NCBI RefSeq assembly: GCF_000237925.1
Contig: NW_017386001.1
Location: 62,001-126,000, forward strand
Length of the DNA: 64,000 nt
Reading direction: 5' to 3'
Source: Schistosoma mansoni
Taxonomy: Eukaryota > Platyhelminthes > Trematoda > Strigeidida > Schistosomatidae
The notes beneath the pieces were generated by a model that worked only from the letters and a program-made list of their open reading frames with translations, did no database searches and was not told where the DNA came from. Position numbers and translations under genes: made by a program. Shown one piece after another: positions 1 to 12,579 of the stretch (position 1 is its first letter; every line of letters starts with the position of its first letter).

Positions 1-522
1 TGAAAACCATGTAATATATTTCGATCAATCTCATCACTCATTTACTTTTTATGGCATTTATATGTGAACAATAAAGGTCATGTATTACTCCTTATTGTCT
101 TTGTTCTACTCATATCTCCCTATTTGTCTAGTTGGTCATTATTTTACATATATAAATGTTCTTAACAAGTATATATATGATCAAATTGTTCGAAATGTGT
201 TACGTTAATATATCATATCGTTCTAATACTTTGTATCTTGTTATTGAACTATTTAGACTGAACTTTGCCATAAAATCCTCAATGAAATATGGCCTAACTA
301 GTGTATGGGGAAAAAATTAATATAGGAAGGTTTTTCTTTCCATATTAGATGTCTGTTATATTAGTTTATTGTCTACACATTCTATATACGCTCTTCATAA
401 ATTTATAACTATTAAACATTAAATTTACCTAATTAGTGACTATTATTTCTATAAGAACTTTTGTCTAAATGAGAGCGAATAGTTTCACAGTATTTGGGTG
501 CCGAGTTGATGTAAGACATTAA

Positions 523-653
523 AATAGGAATAATATATTTGTAAAATCTCAGCGAATGAATTTAAAGTAAAGCCAACGTTTCACCTGACAATCTGGTCCA
601 AGCTTTTTCAAGGAAATATTTCGATGAGATTTTACAAATATATTATTCCTATT
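523..653. repeat. 29-bp perfect inverted repeat
   Basis: Arms 523-551 and 625-653 are exact reverse complements around a 73-bp centre. The centre holds a Penelope-like-looking stretch (caatctggtccaagctt). It may be the end of a foldback or Penelope-like remnant. No coding sequence is seen in 1-1130. Confidence 0.7.
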
Positions 654-1170
654 TGTTGACTATTATTTCTGTTTTAAATCATAACAAAAGACATCCTGAT
701 GTTGTTGTTGTTTTTTTCAAATTTTAATGTATTTATAGAGCAGTATATTAATGTGTTCTTTGTTATCAGTTTATTGGTAAGTATAGAATTGAGCATTCTG
801 AGCATTTTGTTTATAATTAACTATTTCACATCAATAAACTTTTCTGATTGTTTCAACTATTTTTAAGATTGTTTTCGGAATGATATAATGTGAAATGATA
901 GTTTTTTAAATATTTTTTTTGCTTGTTTGTTTCTATGGTTTTCTAACTTAAAATGATTGAATTGCGTCTATTTTAATATTTTTTTCCCTGCATTTAACGC
1001 ATGTACTAATCCTTTAGTGTGTGTGTGTGTATGTTTTAGTAGGTTGTGTTATTAATCTACTCATTCTGTTCTTGAATAAAAATAAAGAGAATTCAGAGAA
1101 GAAAACTTTCTTCTCGATGAAGTCATTTACAATATTAAAGATTCCCATTGTGAAAATTAGAACAACACAT

Positions 1171-1555
1171 GTAAGCAAACAATTGTCTTCAATCAGATCG
1201 TCATCGGGCTTTACTCTAATATACATGAATATTTATACGAAAATCTTAGACCAATCAAGGCTATTTGAGTCAATAATCACAATGAAATAGAATACGTCAC
1301 CAAGCATAATAGTTAAAAGTATAAGTTGGTAGTGGGAAGAGCCAGATAAAAACAATAAGCAGTTCTATCTTGGCACATCTAATTGATAGTGGTCATATTG
1401 TAGATAAATCTAAATCATTTCAAGTGATCTATCGTATACCTCCATTATTTCCCAACGGAGTTCGTTTCCGTCTCCTTCATATAGCAGAAGCCATAGGAAT
1501 TCGTACATTCCATCCTAATTTATGTGTACAGAAGTCATTTACTTAAGCTGTTCAT
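1171..1555 (+). mobile_element. Penelope-like element fragment (UTR plus end of endonuclease region)
   Basis: 1171-1335 matches 56223-56395 closely, and 1340-1545 matches, in the opposite sense, the GIY-YIG region at 56990-56690. In this copy the two parts run in the same direction, whereas in the second copy they are inverted relative to each other. Several stops interrupt the coding part. It is a fragment, identified through the better-preserved copy at 56.9 kb. Confidence 0.6.
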
Positions 1556-1649
1556 TCATATTTATAGTTGTATGGTATATATGATGCAATCTTTTCTAAC
1601 CTTTTCTTACCTTACAACCATAAATAGAAATATACAGCTTAAGTAAATG
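1536..1649. repeat. Imperfect inverted repeat with perfect 15-bp cores
   Basis: 1536-1550 and 1635-1649 are exact reverse complements (catttacttaagctg). Similarity continues inward with mismatches to about 1575 and 1613. It directly follows the Penelope-like fragment and may be part of its terminal structure. Confidence 0.6.
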
Positions 1650-1659
1650 ATTTCATCGA

Positions 1660-3840
1660 AAAGAAAATTTCCTTCTCTCACTTCTCTTTGTTTTTATTCA
1701 ATGACACAATAGATGATCTTAATTATCATTCCATTCTTCTAATCCTGAATTACATTTTAAATCTAGTTTTACTAAATTCTATGGATTGTCTAACCACTTA
1801 AATAAGTAGTATTTCTCGTCAAACTATTCGTTTAAAAAAAACATTGTTTAAAGAAGCTCTATTCAAGTATGAGTCTATAAAGATGATGGCCTTAGGTTTT
1901 ACAAAAAATAGTTTATATATTTTGGAAACATTTTATAAGGGTAACCTTTTTTTTCTTAAAAATTTTGAATCTACACCCATATCTACTAGTTGCTGAATAA
2001 TTAACTTGAATGCTAAATAGAATAATTTGATTGTTACCTTTTAACATCAAAATAACCATAGTTTTGCAGTTTAGCCTAGTTCAGAAAATATCCCGTTGAA
2101 ATCACAACCATCCAAATCTTCGTTCTTTGAATTACATTAACATAATAAAATTGAGTTCACAGAAAATTGAGTATAATATCTCATTTAGTGCATAAGTATC
2201 GTACAGATTATCTGAAGATAAATGCAGAAAATTTGAAAAATTAGTCAGTACTGTTATGAAGAGACACTCTAAGAACATGACTCTAGGACTAATTAAAAGT
2301 CCAAAATAGGAGGAGTTGAATCCCTACAGAAGACTACTCAACTATTTTTTAGTTATTTTAGTACTATATTATCTGTCTTTTAGATACAAATATTATTTCT
2401 AGTCCCAACATTCTGCAACAATTTAACAAAAGTTGGTGAACTTTACACAAAAACCCTGTTTGGATGTCCTATCAGCCAGACATCTGACTCAGCTGCTGTC
2501 TAACAAAAATTTTAGACAACTCAAATTAATCATTGTTATTTGTTACCGACAAAATCCTAATATAAGAGTATCTCGAGGGAATTTCTTACAAAGGAACACA
2601 CAATTCTTGACTGAATGAATTTTCAAGTATCATTATTTATTGTCGTTTCATCCAGATTAAGGTCCCAGTTTTGTTCTTATAATTCTTAGGAATTATATTT
2701 GTAAATTATTTTACATATCAACAGACGCAGATAAATTTTCAAAGATATAACTAGAAAGAATACATTGGATCAATCAGCAAGATTTGACGAGAATCCTAAC
2801 AACGTGAATAAATTGTCAAGAGTAACCTTTACGAACGTCTAAGACAATAAGATTCTGCTGCTGCATGATTGTGAGGCATCAAGATGGTAGATGAGGAAGA
2901 TGTTTTTTCCTCTATGTTGGATATAAATAACTCCTCATACCATGCGATTGCCAAATAGTTGGAAGAAATCCTAGAAGTAATCAGAAACCAGATCAGCAGT
3001 TCTAACACTTGATTTCATGGACTCATTGGCTGACTTTAATGTGTCTGAAAAGAGATTGATATCAATAGATGATATTTTTCTCCATAAATTTTGCTCCGAC
3101 AAAAATAATCTGCTTCTTATGTATTTACATTGAGATGGGATTACCATTTGACTCTTTTTCAGCAGACTTTCATCATCAAACTGAAAAACGCTGTTTCTTC
3201 CACCGATATTCAGTAGAATTCCTTTCTATAAGTCGTATTTGGACCACAGATTCATCAGATGTGGGTAGATAATAAGTTGTGAAAGTACTTAATGCGTTTA
3301 GTTTCTATAAGAAAACCAAATCTAACAAAGTAACATTAATGTGTATGACGTGGTCTAACATCATCATACTGATATTATATATATACTATGAGTGATCTAG
3401 TTAGTTTGTAGCTACCCTGGGATCATTCAAGACACTCGTAATATGTGCTTGTAATAAATTAAAAGCAAAAAGCATCAGTGTGAAGAGTAGTTTTATTAGT
3501 ATGCTTAATCTTAACATTTACGTATTTACTGTATTTATAGTTTTGTATTGTATTGCAATCTTACATACAAGATAAAAAATAATTTCTCTATTCTAAACGG
3601 ATGTTTACATACTTTCCTGTTCTTCTTTTGTCTTTTCCCTAAACTTAACGTTTTTATATTCATTCAAACAGATAACTTTGAAATACTTTTATGTTATACT
3701 TATTAAATTTGTTGAAAATCTAAGTTCACTGATTCTTTGTTCACCTCAAGTTTTTATAAATGAGTTAATGGTTCATAAGTAATTTTATTCAGTTGTATTT
3801 ACTTTTAAAATATAAATCAACACTTGTAAACTATTTGTTT
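1660..3840. other. No supported feature
   Basis: A+T-rich sequence with only short open frames lacking splice context or recognisable domains. I specifically looked for bHLH or PAS-A exons of the downstream ARNT-like gene and saw none. Confidence 0.5.
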
Positions 3841-3841
3841 G

Positions 3842-3935
3842 TGATGGAGTTTTGTTCTCTGAGCTGGATGGTTTGGTCGTGGAGCTTTCATCGTTCTTCT
3901 GAACGACATCATCAGCACAAACTTCTGGTAGAAGC
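3842..3935 (+). repeat. Foldback-family repeat, single arm
   Basis: Starts tgatggagttttgttc and runs through gaacgacatcatcagcac. The same arm occurs at 35562-35644 (+), 43556-43640 (-) and as a two-armed hairpin at 46042-46179. Only one arm is visible here. Confidence 0.7.
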
Positions 3936-4884
3936 GAAGTGTTTGTTAACCACCATTTATATATTTGTTACAATTGAATAGGCTGTTCAATGTATACGTC
4001 CTAAATTATTATCTGTATGGCAACGTCTAGTTGCGATTCCATTATCCATTTTGGTAAGATTACAGAATCACTGCAAGTATAAATAAATCTTGGAGCCGTT
4101 TTTATAATTTAATTAACAATAGTCGAATGCCCAGTAGAGTTCAACACTTAAAATCTAATCTGGACTAACCATGTTGTTTGCCTCCCTAACTTGAATGCAT
4201 CCTTTAATCACATTTTTCGCACGTTAAGTTACACTTGTCTGTTAATGTTTATACCATTCATTCTCTTACTTTTTTTGTATATATACTTGGTGTCGCCACT
4301 AATAACAGTATTTGTTAACCCAGATAGTAGTTAACAGTATGTTGGTTCTGGTTTTCTGTGTTAACTTATAATTAGTTACTAATTTTTGGGAACGCTGTGA
4401 AATTCGCTCGTGATTCACACAAAAGGATTCTGAAATCAATCAAGGGATTTTATTTCGAGAAACAGATGAATTCGATGGTTTTTTGGTCAGTTTCTTTTTT
4501 ACGAGATGTAACTGCTAACCCTATGCCCAAATCTACCCCTTTACCTTGACTTGGGATGTACAGTAACCCTAGATGGGCTTCAGGCAGAGTTAATTTTCGC
4601 TATTACCACTGATAAATTATAGTTGACAATTCGTGCCATAGTGGTATGATTTGGTATACTGAATTGGTCTGAAGCTTTTGCTAGGTGGGTGACAATGTAC
4701 TCTGATTTCAGAAACAGTTGTAGTGACAGTCAACTATCGTCCACCTAATTAATCTACATAAAACTGTTGTAAGGTAATTGGACACTAAGTGTTTACTTTT
4801 GGAAGGATAGGTTTTTCATTATGGAATTCGCACAGGGTACAGATGAGTATAAACCTGTGTTTGTAATGAAACCAGCCAGATAAC

Positions 4885-5230
4885 AAGTGATTATTATTAT
4901 TATTAGCTTTATTCAATATTATATCTTTGGTACAATATAGAATTCTCAGCACAATGTATTTCAACAAGATTCCGTTTCTTACTTCTTGGTCGATCCTGAT
5001 GACAAATATTGAGTGATCACCAGTTAGAAGTTATCAGTTCAGTCAATCGACATCTAAATAATGTACATTCTTTTCGCTGCATATTGCCAACAACTACGGT
5101 ATCTCTGATTGGGCCTGGAACAACGAAAGTTTGTACACTTTTCATAAACGCACCTGAATAGGTTATGCGATTAATAGCTATAATGATGTATGAAAACAAA
5201 CGAAATTAGATAAGTCGCTGAAATATCTAG
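4885..5230 (-). mobile_element. Possible 3' end of a retroelement with (TAA)n tail
   Basis: On the - strand the sequence ends in AATAAAG followed by about five TAA units (4890-4915), a 3' tail style of CR1-like and other LINEs. The upstream open frame has no recognisable domain. The assignment rests on the tail alone. Confidence 0.3.
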
Positions 5231-6094
5231 ATAGCAGGAACAGGTAGCCCAGATGATCCCATTTAAAAGACGCACTTATGTTTATTCTGATTTCTTCAAA
5301 ATAAAAGTCTCTGATAAACAAGTTTAGTTCCTGATCTTGTATTGGCCAATACATTTCTAAGAGTATTACACCTTATGCATATAGTAACGGGTACTTTTTA
5401 TATCGTCGTTACGGTTTGTTAACATTTCACAGCAATTTCTGCAAAAAACGCATTTCTTTTAAAAATAGTTTTCATCTGGGATTAAACTCCCAGAAAAAAA
5501 CTGGGAACCTTAGAATACTCCAAAACTAGTTAGTTTCCGTTTCTAGCGCTTTTCAGCTGTGCTCACTTATTGTGCATTACAATATCTAGACCAGAACTAA
5601 ACAGTTGTCCAGCTCTTTTTGTCTCTCTATTCTTTGCCGTAGTTTTCCAACACTTAGTGAAAGCATTTGTATAATCCATCTCAGTAATTAATGTATCTCT
5701 TTTTCTTAGCATATTATGAAGTAGTTTCCACACAGAACTAAATTCATGGAAAATTCATTTTTCTAAAATAATAAACACGTGTCTTTTTGGCGAATTGACC
5801 CTTCTAACGTACAGAAAATTATTTTTCTCAATTAAATTAATACTAGTTGGACAGTCGTTATTTATTACTGATTTTTCTGCAAATTCCATGTTATATTAAC
5901 CCTTTTTTCTTCTGAACATGTATGCTTCAACAGGAATTATCCAACTCATGGAGGGATAAAAGTATTTGAATAGATAATGTTTAACACTTTTACCAGCATA
6001 TCACTTAACAGTAGATTATAATTTGTGTTATATATATATATATATATATATATATGTTACATAAAATATTGGGTTTATGACTATTTTATTTCAG

Positions 6095-9000
6095 ATGGTC
6101 TCATCTCAGAAGAAAGTGAATTTAATCCTCCAATCTCCGATAATAATCACCTAAGTCGCTCTGATACAAATAATTGTTCAGATGTTCATATACCTCAGTG
6201 TTTAATAGCTTTAGGTCGTTTACAGTTAGTCAACAAACCAGAAGCCGTTGACCTTTATCCTCATCGTTTCAATGAATTCCTTACACGTCATTCAGCAGAT
6301 ACACTTATCACATTTTGCGATCAAAGAGTTCAAAACGTTCTTGGTTTAGAAACAAATGAAGTCCTTGGGCAAGCCTTTGGAAATCTTCTACCTTCTTCTA
6401 GAGACAAGATTAGTTTTCAAGAAGTTTTTGACAAAGGTAATTGTATTTCTTTTATAGTGTCTATATAATAAATCATCAGCTTATTTACCTCGATTTTTCC
6501 AGAACTTTATAATCAAGACAACATAATACAATGATACACATTGTTTATTGTTTGAGGAGAAAGATAACAAGAAAAACTCAGCAAGCAAAAGAAGTGATAA
6601 AAAGATTGAGAATAAAAGTTCTAATAATAACTTCATTATGCATGAGTATGTAAAAACATTAACTTCCAAAGGATACTGGAATAGAAGTTCTCAATAAAAT
6701 AAATGAACCGTCATGAACTGATGAAGTTTACTCATATGGACTAGTGATTTCAATGTATTACTTCTAAGCACTTGGGCTAAATTCTATTATATCTTTATCC
6801 AATCAAATCTTATTAATTGCGATCATAGATCGTTCAGTGTTAGACCACCATTGAAAACCTTGAAGCACTGGATGGCCGCTTCGTCTTACTGTGTGGTACT
6901 TCTCAGCAGTGCGTATCTACGATCCTGCACGTGGGATCTATTTCTAAATCTTAGGAGCTGAAGGTTTATTTCCTTCTTAGTTTGAAAAAGATATCTATAG
7001 TTGTCATTTATGAACTATTCTCACGAATTAAGGTCTGGAAATTTTCATGTAAATAATAGTTTAGAGTGATTTAAAAATAATTTTTTGAATTGCTACCCAC
7101 TTAAAACAATATATTTCAGTGCATATTCATTCACTGTTTCCTTTGGTTTTCTTTTTGGTGACTATTATTTACAAGCAGCCCTTATGGCTATTACTACCTT
7201 TGAAGAAAAGTTCAGTTACCCCTAATTTGCTTTACTCAATACCTTTTTTCTAGCAAATTGTCTTTCCAAACTTCAAGTCGAAGACTATAAAAAACGTCTT
7301 GTCATGTTAAGGATGTTACATCCTTAAATATATTTTAGCAGGAAGAAATAAAGTAAGAGATTATGTGTTGATAAGCAGGGATGAATAATGGGTAGCACCG
7401 GGATCCAGGACTCGCGTCTCCTACTTGGGACTCATCGACTGAACATGCATGAAAAGTGACTGATCAGTTGCAATATTAAACATCAATATGAATATTCAAA
7501 TAATTAATACAGATTATGTATTGACTCTAATGTAATTTTCATTCAGTTTAATTTTTGCGCAGTACAACATTAATTTATTTCAATTACTCCATTGTAATTC
7601 TTCATGTACTTGAATTTTATTCAGCATACCATTCAATTGTATTATTTCTCTGCGACTTTGTATCTAAATGACGATTATTCTGTTTGATGACTATTATGTA
7701 ATTTGTAATCACTGTAATCGGATGACAATTCGGTGTATTCAGATATAATTTTAAACTTTCTGTGGTCCCGATCATATCAATCTTTCTTGTAATACGTGTT
7801 TTCGAGGAAAATGCGTATTCTCGCTCGAAATGTCAGAGTATTCGCTGTTACTTCAAACCATGTCACATTTGCATTAGGAATATTATTATTCTTTGTCATA
7901 ATTCTTATTATGAACTACATAAAAGTATGTTTTTGTTCTTTCGATTAGCTTGGAAGCTCAAAGGCCAGTCATTCACAATCATGGTACATATGCGTTCCAA
8001 GTTATTTACTGAATTGCTGTTCGTTAAGTGTCATTTAACAGCGTTTGTGAATCCTTACAGTGAGGAGGTAGAATATGTCATTTGTACGACAAGTTCCATA
8101 AAGTAAGTATACTCTTAGTTAAATGTAAGACAGTAGATTGTATGGTATACCATGAAAAAATCCACTGTTTATCATTTCATTGAATTCCTTGTTTTACCAA
8201 CTGGGATGCTACGAATATCTACTTATTTTTGTGTTGTATTCAATTAACTGTATTCCATTTCAGAGCTTTCGAAAGTGAGACTTCAGGTTCAAATCCAAAT
8301 ACTACTTATACGGAAAACAACACTTATGGTCAAACTAAGGTAGATTTCTTTGAGAGAACATCCCATGTTACTCACGCTAATTGTTCAGTAGTACGTGATC
8401 ATATTAATACAACACCAATCCAACCGAACCCTAAATCTTCGACTTATATTCATCCAGTTAACCAGGCAAAAGAATCACATTTGTCTGATTACTGGAGACA
8501 TACAAATGAAAATACAGATCACTTTGACCCAGGATTCGCAATACAACCAAGTACCACTGAGATTAATCTACCCTCGGATCTTGATCATCAATCATATCCA
8601 TTTTCCGGTCAGATAGATTCATCCTTGAACAAACCTAGCTCACTACATAGTTTGTCATGCTCTAATACACAATTAATACCGCAATCAAATCAAGAGCATG
8701 CTAATATTCAACACCATACAGATCCAGTATCTGGTGACTATTTATCATCTATCCCAAACAATTACGGTACAGATTTTCCAACAAGTGATGTCCAGGTGCT
8801 AAATAATTTTGGTGAGTTTCATGTTACGTATTCTGTTATATATCTCCAATTGAGCATTAGTTGCAATTTAATTAAGGTAGTATAGACCCTTAGCAATAAT
8901 CCAAGTTTTCGTTTTAATTCCTTCGAAGTTTATTTTGTTATACAAATGCACGAAAATAAGACACTATTCTTTAGTGTCCAATGTTAAGCTTTTAACTCAA

Positions 9001-10446
9001 AGTAAATCCATAATACAAGATAATAAATATTTCATGATAGCTTGTGACCCTTTCTATTCATTTTCTCCCGGTCCCTTCCTCATAACACTGAAATCTATTC
9101 TCATAATCATATCGAAACACTGTTTATCAATGTGGTATGAAATCAATCAAAACTGGCTTTTGTTCTCTTTTTTTATATAAACTGCCAGTTGAATAAGACT
9201 TATCAAACGTACAGTAATGTGAAATGACTAACAACAAAACTGAATCATGATTAAACTCTTTGACTAAAGTGTGATAAATTTATAAGGAAATACCACTTCT
9301 AGAAAGTAATCAGATATGTTGGGGAAGCTTTACTTGCTGTTAATTAAAAGATATGTTTGACTTCTTATTAGTTATATTTAATTTTCAACTTCTTGATACT
9401 TTTCCGAGACATTGACCCACTTTTATGCTATGGCATTTATTCTCTTGTGATAACTACAGAAGAGTCACATAGACTAATGCGGCATAAAATTGCAGACTAT
9501 ATTGTGTACCAATATGAAAAGTATTATTAATAATTATACTTGCACAGAAAGTTGTCGTAGAACAAAGCACCGTTATAAAACAAGCTACTGCTGTTTTTTC
9601 AATTCAATGCAGACATGTAGCCAAATGTGATTTTCATGTTTAAGACAGATAATTCATGACTCATATTGTTGCTGTTGTCCCACTTTATCTTATCAATATT
9701 TAGAAAACTGTCCTGTTAAATATCGTTGCTATCACAATTAAGTGTCCACTAGTTTCACTCACATCTTATTCAACACACTGAACTAAGAAAATACTTGCAA
9801 GTTGTTATTAAAATCTACGTTCTTATCGTTCAGTATTTATTTATTGCTTACATATCTTTGTACTTGATGAGAAACATCCAAATTTATATTTACAGATCAC
9901 AAACGCAATAACCCTCTTGATGTTAACTGTGCTTTTCAAGCGTCTAACCTGAACACAGGTGACTGCATAGTTCAAACATCTGAAAGTGGATTAACACGCC
10001 CATCAGCTATCTGCTTTATGCCGTCAGATTCAGTAGGTGATTGTGGTTGTGATATTACGGAAAATATGTCACCACATACCATGTCATATCTCAATATAAA
10101 CCGACCATTTGGTAATCATGAAACATACTTACCAAGTATTGATATTACCTCAGATTCCAGGACATATCAACAACCAATTACTGATCATCCTACTTCTGCG
10201 TTTCATGGATGGTATGATCCTTCACTACCTTCCAGTTCCATATCCACTTCGGAGTCTTCCTCTATACCATCAGATATTTATCATCAACCCGTTGCAAATA
10301 ACCACACGCAAGATGATTTATCCACCAGCGATTTTGTATACCCTCAGCCCCACATATTGCAAGTCAATAATGAAACGAATAACTGTATACAACAAAACCC
10401 TCTGCAGCAACCGAGTTATGATTATTTCAAATACACTGTACAATAG
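6095..10446 (+). CDS. ARNT: ARNT-like bHLH-PAS transcription factor, 3' four exons (PAS-B and C-terminal tail)
   Basis: Four exons join in phase: 6095-6436, 7949-8102, 8264-8811 and 9896-10446 (stop TAG 10444-10446), giving 530 residues. All introns are GT-AG; donors include GTAATT, GTAAGT and GTGAGT. Exon 1 carries the linker CLIALGRLQ (ARNT has CLVAIGRLQ) and the start of PAS-B, FLTRHSADTLITFCDQR. Exon 2 completes PAS-B with WKLKGQSFTIM and NPYSEEVEYVICT, the ARNT signature (KLKGQ, NPYSDEIEYIICT); BMAL-type proteins differ there. Exons 3 and 4 encode a long Ser/Thr/Asn/Gln/Pro-rich tail with no recognised fold, as in transactivation regions. By family knowledge the product is the shared nuclear dimer partner of AhR/HIF/SIM-type proteins. 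The bHLH and PAS-A exons were not found in 1-6094 and are presumably further left. The 7949 acceptor is supported by phase on both sides. I am confident of the family and less so of the exact paralogue. Confidence 0.9.
6838..6945 (-). repeat. Second-family (tRNA-like/hammerhead) SINE-like fragment, degenerate
   Basis: Reverse complement shows GCACTGCTGAGAAG, a stem and GACGAAGCGGCC, then CCAGTGC and the family's 3' end (tttcaatggtggtcta). The ribozyme core has substitutions, so activity is not expected. It lies in the first visible intron of the ARNT-like gene. Confidence 0.65.
7388..7455 (-). repeat. Sm-alpha-like hammerhead repeat remnant
   Basis: Reverse complement contains CGATGAGTCCCAAGTAGGAG followed by ACGCGAGTCCTGGATCC, recognisable as the Sm-alpha ribozyme with core changes. 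It lies in the ARNT-like intron between 6437 and 7948. Confidence 0.6.
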
Positions 10447-12579
10447 CTTAAAAAACACTATTCGAAGTGAATTGTATTTTGTCCCTGGGAATGTTGTGCA
10501 AATACTATCATTCCACTTAAAAACAACTGTTGTATAGTTTATTTGGAGTGTATGCTTGAATTCTCTGTAATTTTCTTTCATATTGATTTTTTATGCATAT
10601 CTATCTTAATAGTTAATACTGTTATTGCTTACTTTTGCTGGTCTTTTTTTTATCTAATCAGGTTAATCGTTTCCTGATGTCATTGTGTACATGTCTTCTT
10701 AATTATTTCATGAGCTTAAAAGGAATTATGCTATGCTTTAAAGATTATATATACTTAATTGCTCTACAATTTCAGCATTTTTAAATATCTTTTTCTTTGT
10801 TAATTAATGGTACTACTTCATTTATAAATAGAAACAAACTGTAAACTAATGTACACTAGTTGTCATAACTATGGTATTTAAAAGCACATTTGCAATATAT
10901 TACTTTTTTTGTACGTGTGCAGTTAATGTCTAGTGATCTCTGTCGCAAAAATATCGTTTAATGTTGTGGAGAATATTTTCATAAAATACCACATGTGATG
11001 GAACAGAGATATGGAAGTAACTGAGAATGATATTATGCACATCGTTAACAAGTTAATTAAAATGAACTTCAACAGATTGAGTAGCGTAGACAGTACTTTT
11101 TACGAGACATTATCATTCTTCGTTCAGCTATTGGTTCTTTAATGCTAAGTATTTCAATTTTACGGTACGCATTTAAATTTTTATATGCGACTCAACTGTA
11201 ATTCATCCACATTTCTGTTACTCGAGACTCCTGAGTGACGTAACTAGATCCCCACCCCTGACTTTTACGTATGATTATCCCTTGGTTCGCATTGTAAACA
11301 AATTACAAAGGAATCTTATTCAAGACATTCAATCGTTAATAACAGTCTCTTTCAAGTATCTGGCATTCAGAGCAGTGGTCGTCTGAACATAGGGATCTAT
11401 AGATCACATTTAGTAAGGACTCTGTCTTATCATTACTAAAGTGTAAGTGAGGAGTTTAAAAGTATAATATGTAAAACCGATACGGATCTCAAAGTCCGGT
11501 GTGCTGGATGTAGAGCATTTTAAAGAATCAAAATACACGCCGTTATCTGTCTACACATTTTAACTACACTATAACTGACTGTAAATCTATCGAAATAAAA
11601 AAAAATCACTTGTGCTAAAAGCTATTGTAACAGTCAACTGATAGTTTATGCTGAACTATGTTAAGGTTTTTTTCTTTCCAGTTCGCAGAGCAGATAACCC
11701 CAACACTAACTTTGGCCGGTAATTTAACCAGTGAATTACATCAACTATATTAGTTCATGAATAGTCATCCAGACTATGTGCGGAAAAGCGAAATAAGTAT
11801 GCTACTCGTAATATCAAGGAGTAGTTGCAAAGGACATATACAGTAACTAAGTGGTAAAGGGAGTTAATTTTTTTAGTTTAGTTATTTCTTTTTCATTCGT
11901 TATTCATCCTGACAACCTTTTCTGTCTGAAAATAATTGTAACAAATTTTACATGAATGCGCTGTCACGTTCATTGGTAAAGATCTGTTATTATTGATTTA
12001 ACTCATTTACCAAGTACATCTTAATGTATATGGCTTTGAGTGTGAGGGCCACTGATATTAGCCGGTTGCTTAAACTAAAGTAGACCGAAGTTCAAATTTG
12101 ACACCTTAATTACTGAGCCACTGTTAAACGAGTAGAAAATATACGGTTTAACACAAAGTTTCTTCCTATTAAGTAATTTGAAGATGTTTGTATGAGACGT
12201 AGTTAGGCTGCCCAGGAAAGGTCATTTTTCGCAATAATTTGCCAGAAGTATTTCAGTTAATTAACTGTTACGTATTTCCTATTCTATTATCCCCAAAACT
12301 TACAAGTAGTTACCTTACCATCGAGAATTTCAATCAACAGGCAAAACCATCAGAAAAAAGAAAGAATTTATTTACAAGAAAGGTTTGGAAGTTGGGTTCT
12401 AAGTTTTATTTAAAGTTTTCGACGATCTGGCCTTCATCAGCTGGAAAAAAAGATCTATTACAAACGCAAAGTAATAACTCACATTTTTTGCCTTATTGAT
12501 TTCACGCTTCTCATCGAATCTAATTTCATCTAGTTTCTAAAAAATGTATTTCAATGTAAATAGTGGTGATAATAATTAC
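10447..12579. other. Intergenic region between convergent genes
   Basis: Holds the 3' UTR of the ARNT-like gene and, on the - strand, presumably the unresolved last exon(s) and 3' UTR of DDX49. 12360-12455 contains a stretch (gacgatctggccttcatcag) of a kind common in retroelement UTRs. No other gene is supported. Confidence 0.5.

Noticed and set aside
5005-5025. PAS-A exon of the ARNT-like gene (VDPDD reading near 5000)
   Set aside because: A short chance match followed at once by a stop, lying in a probable retroelement tail on the other strand.
11905-12450. Final DDX49 exon candidates near 12440 and 11925
   Set aside because: Both have plausible AG acceptors but give only about a dozen residues without convincing similarity to DDX49 tails; left open rather than annotated.
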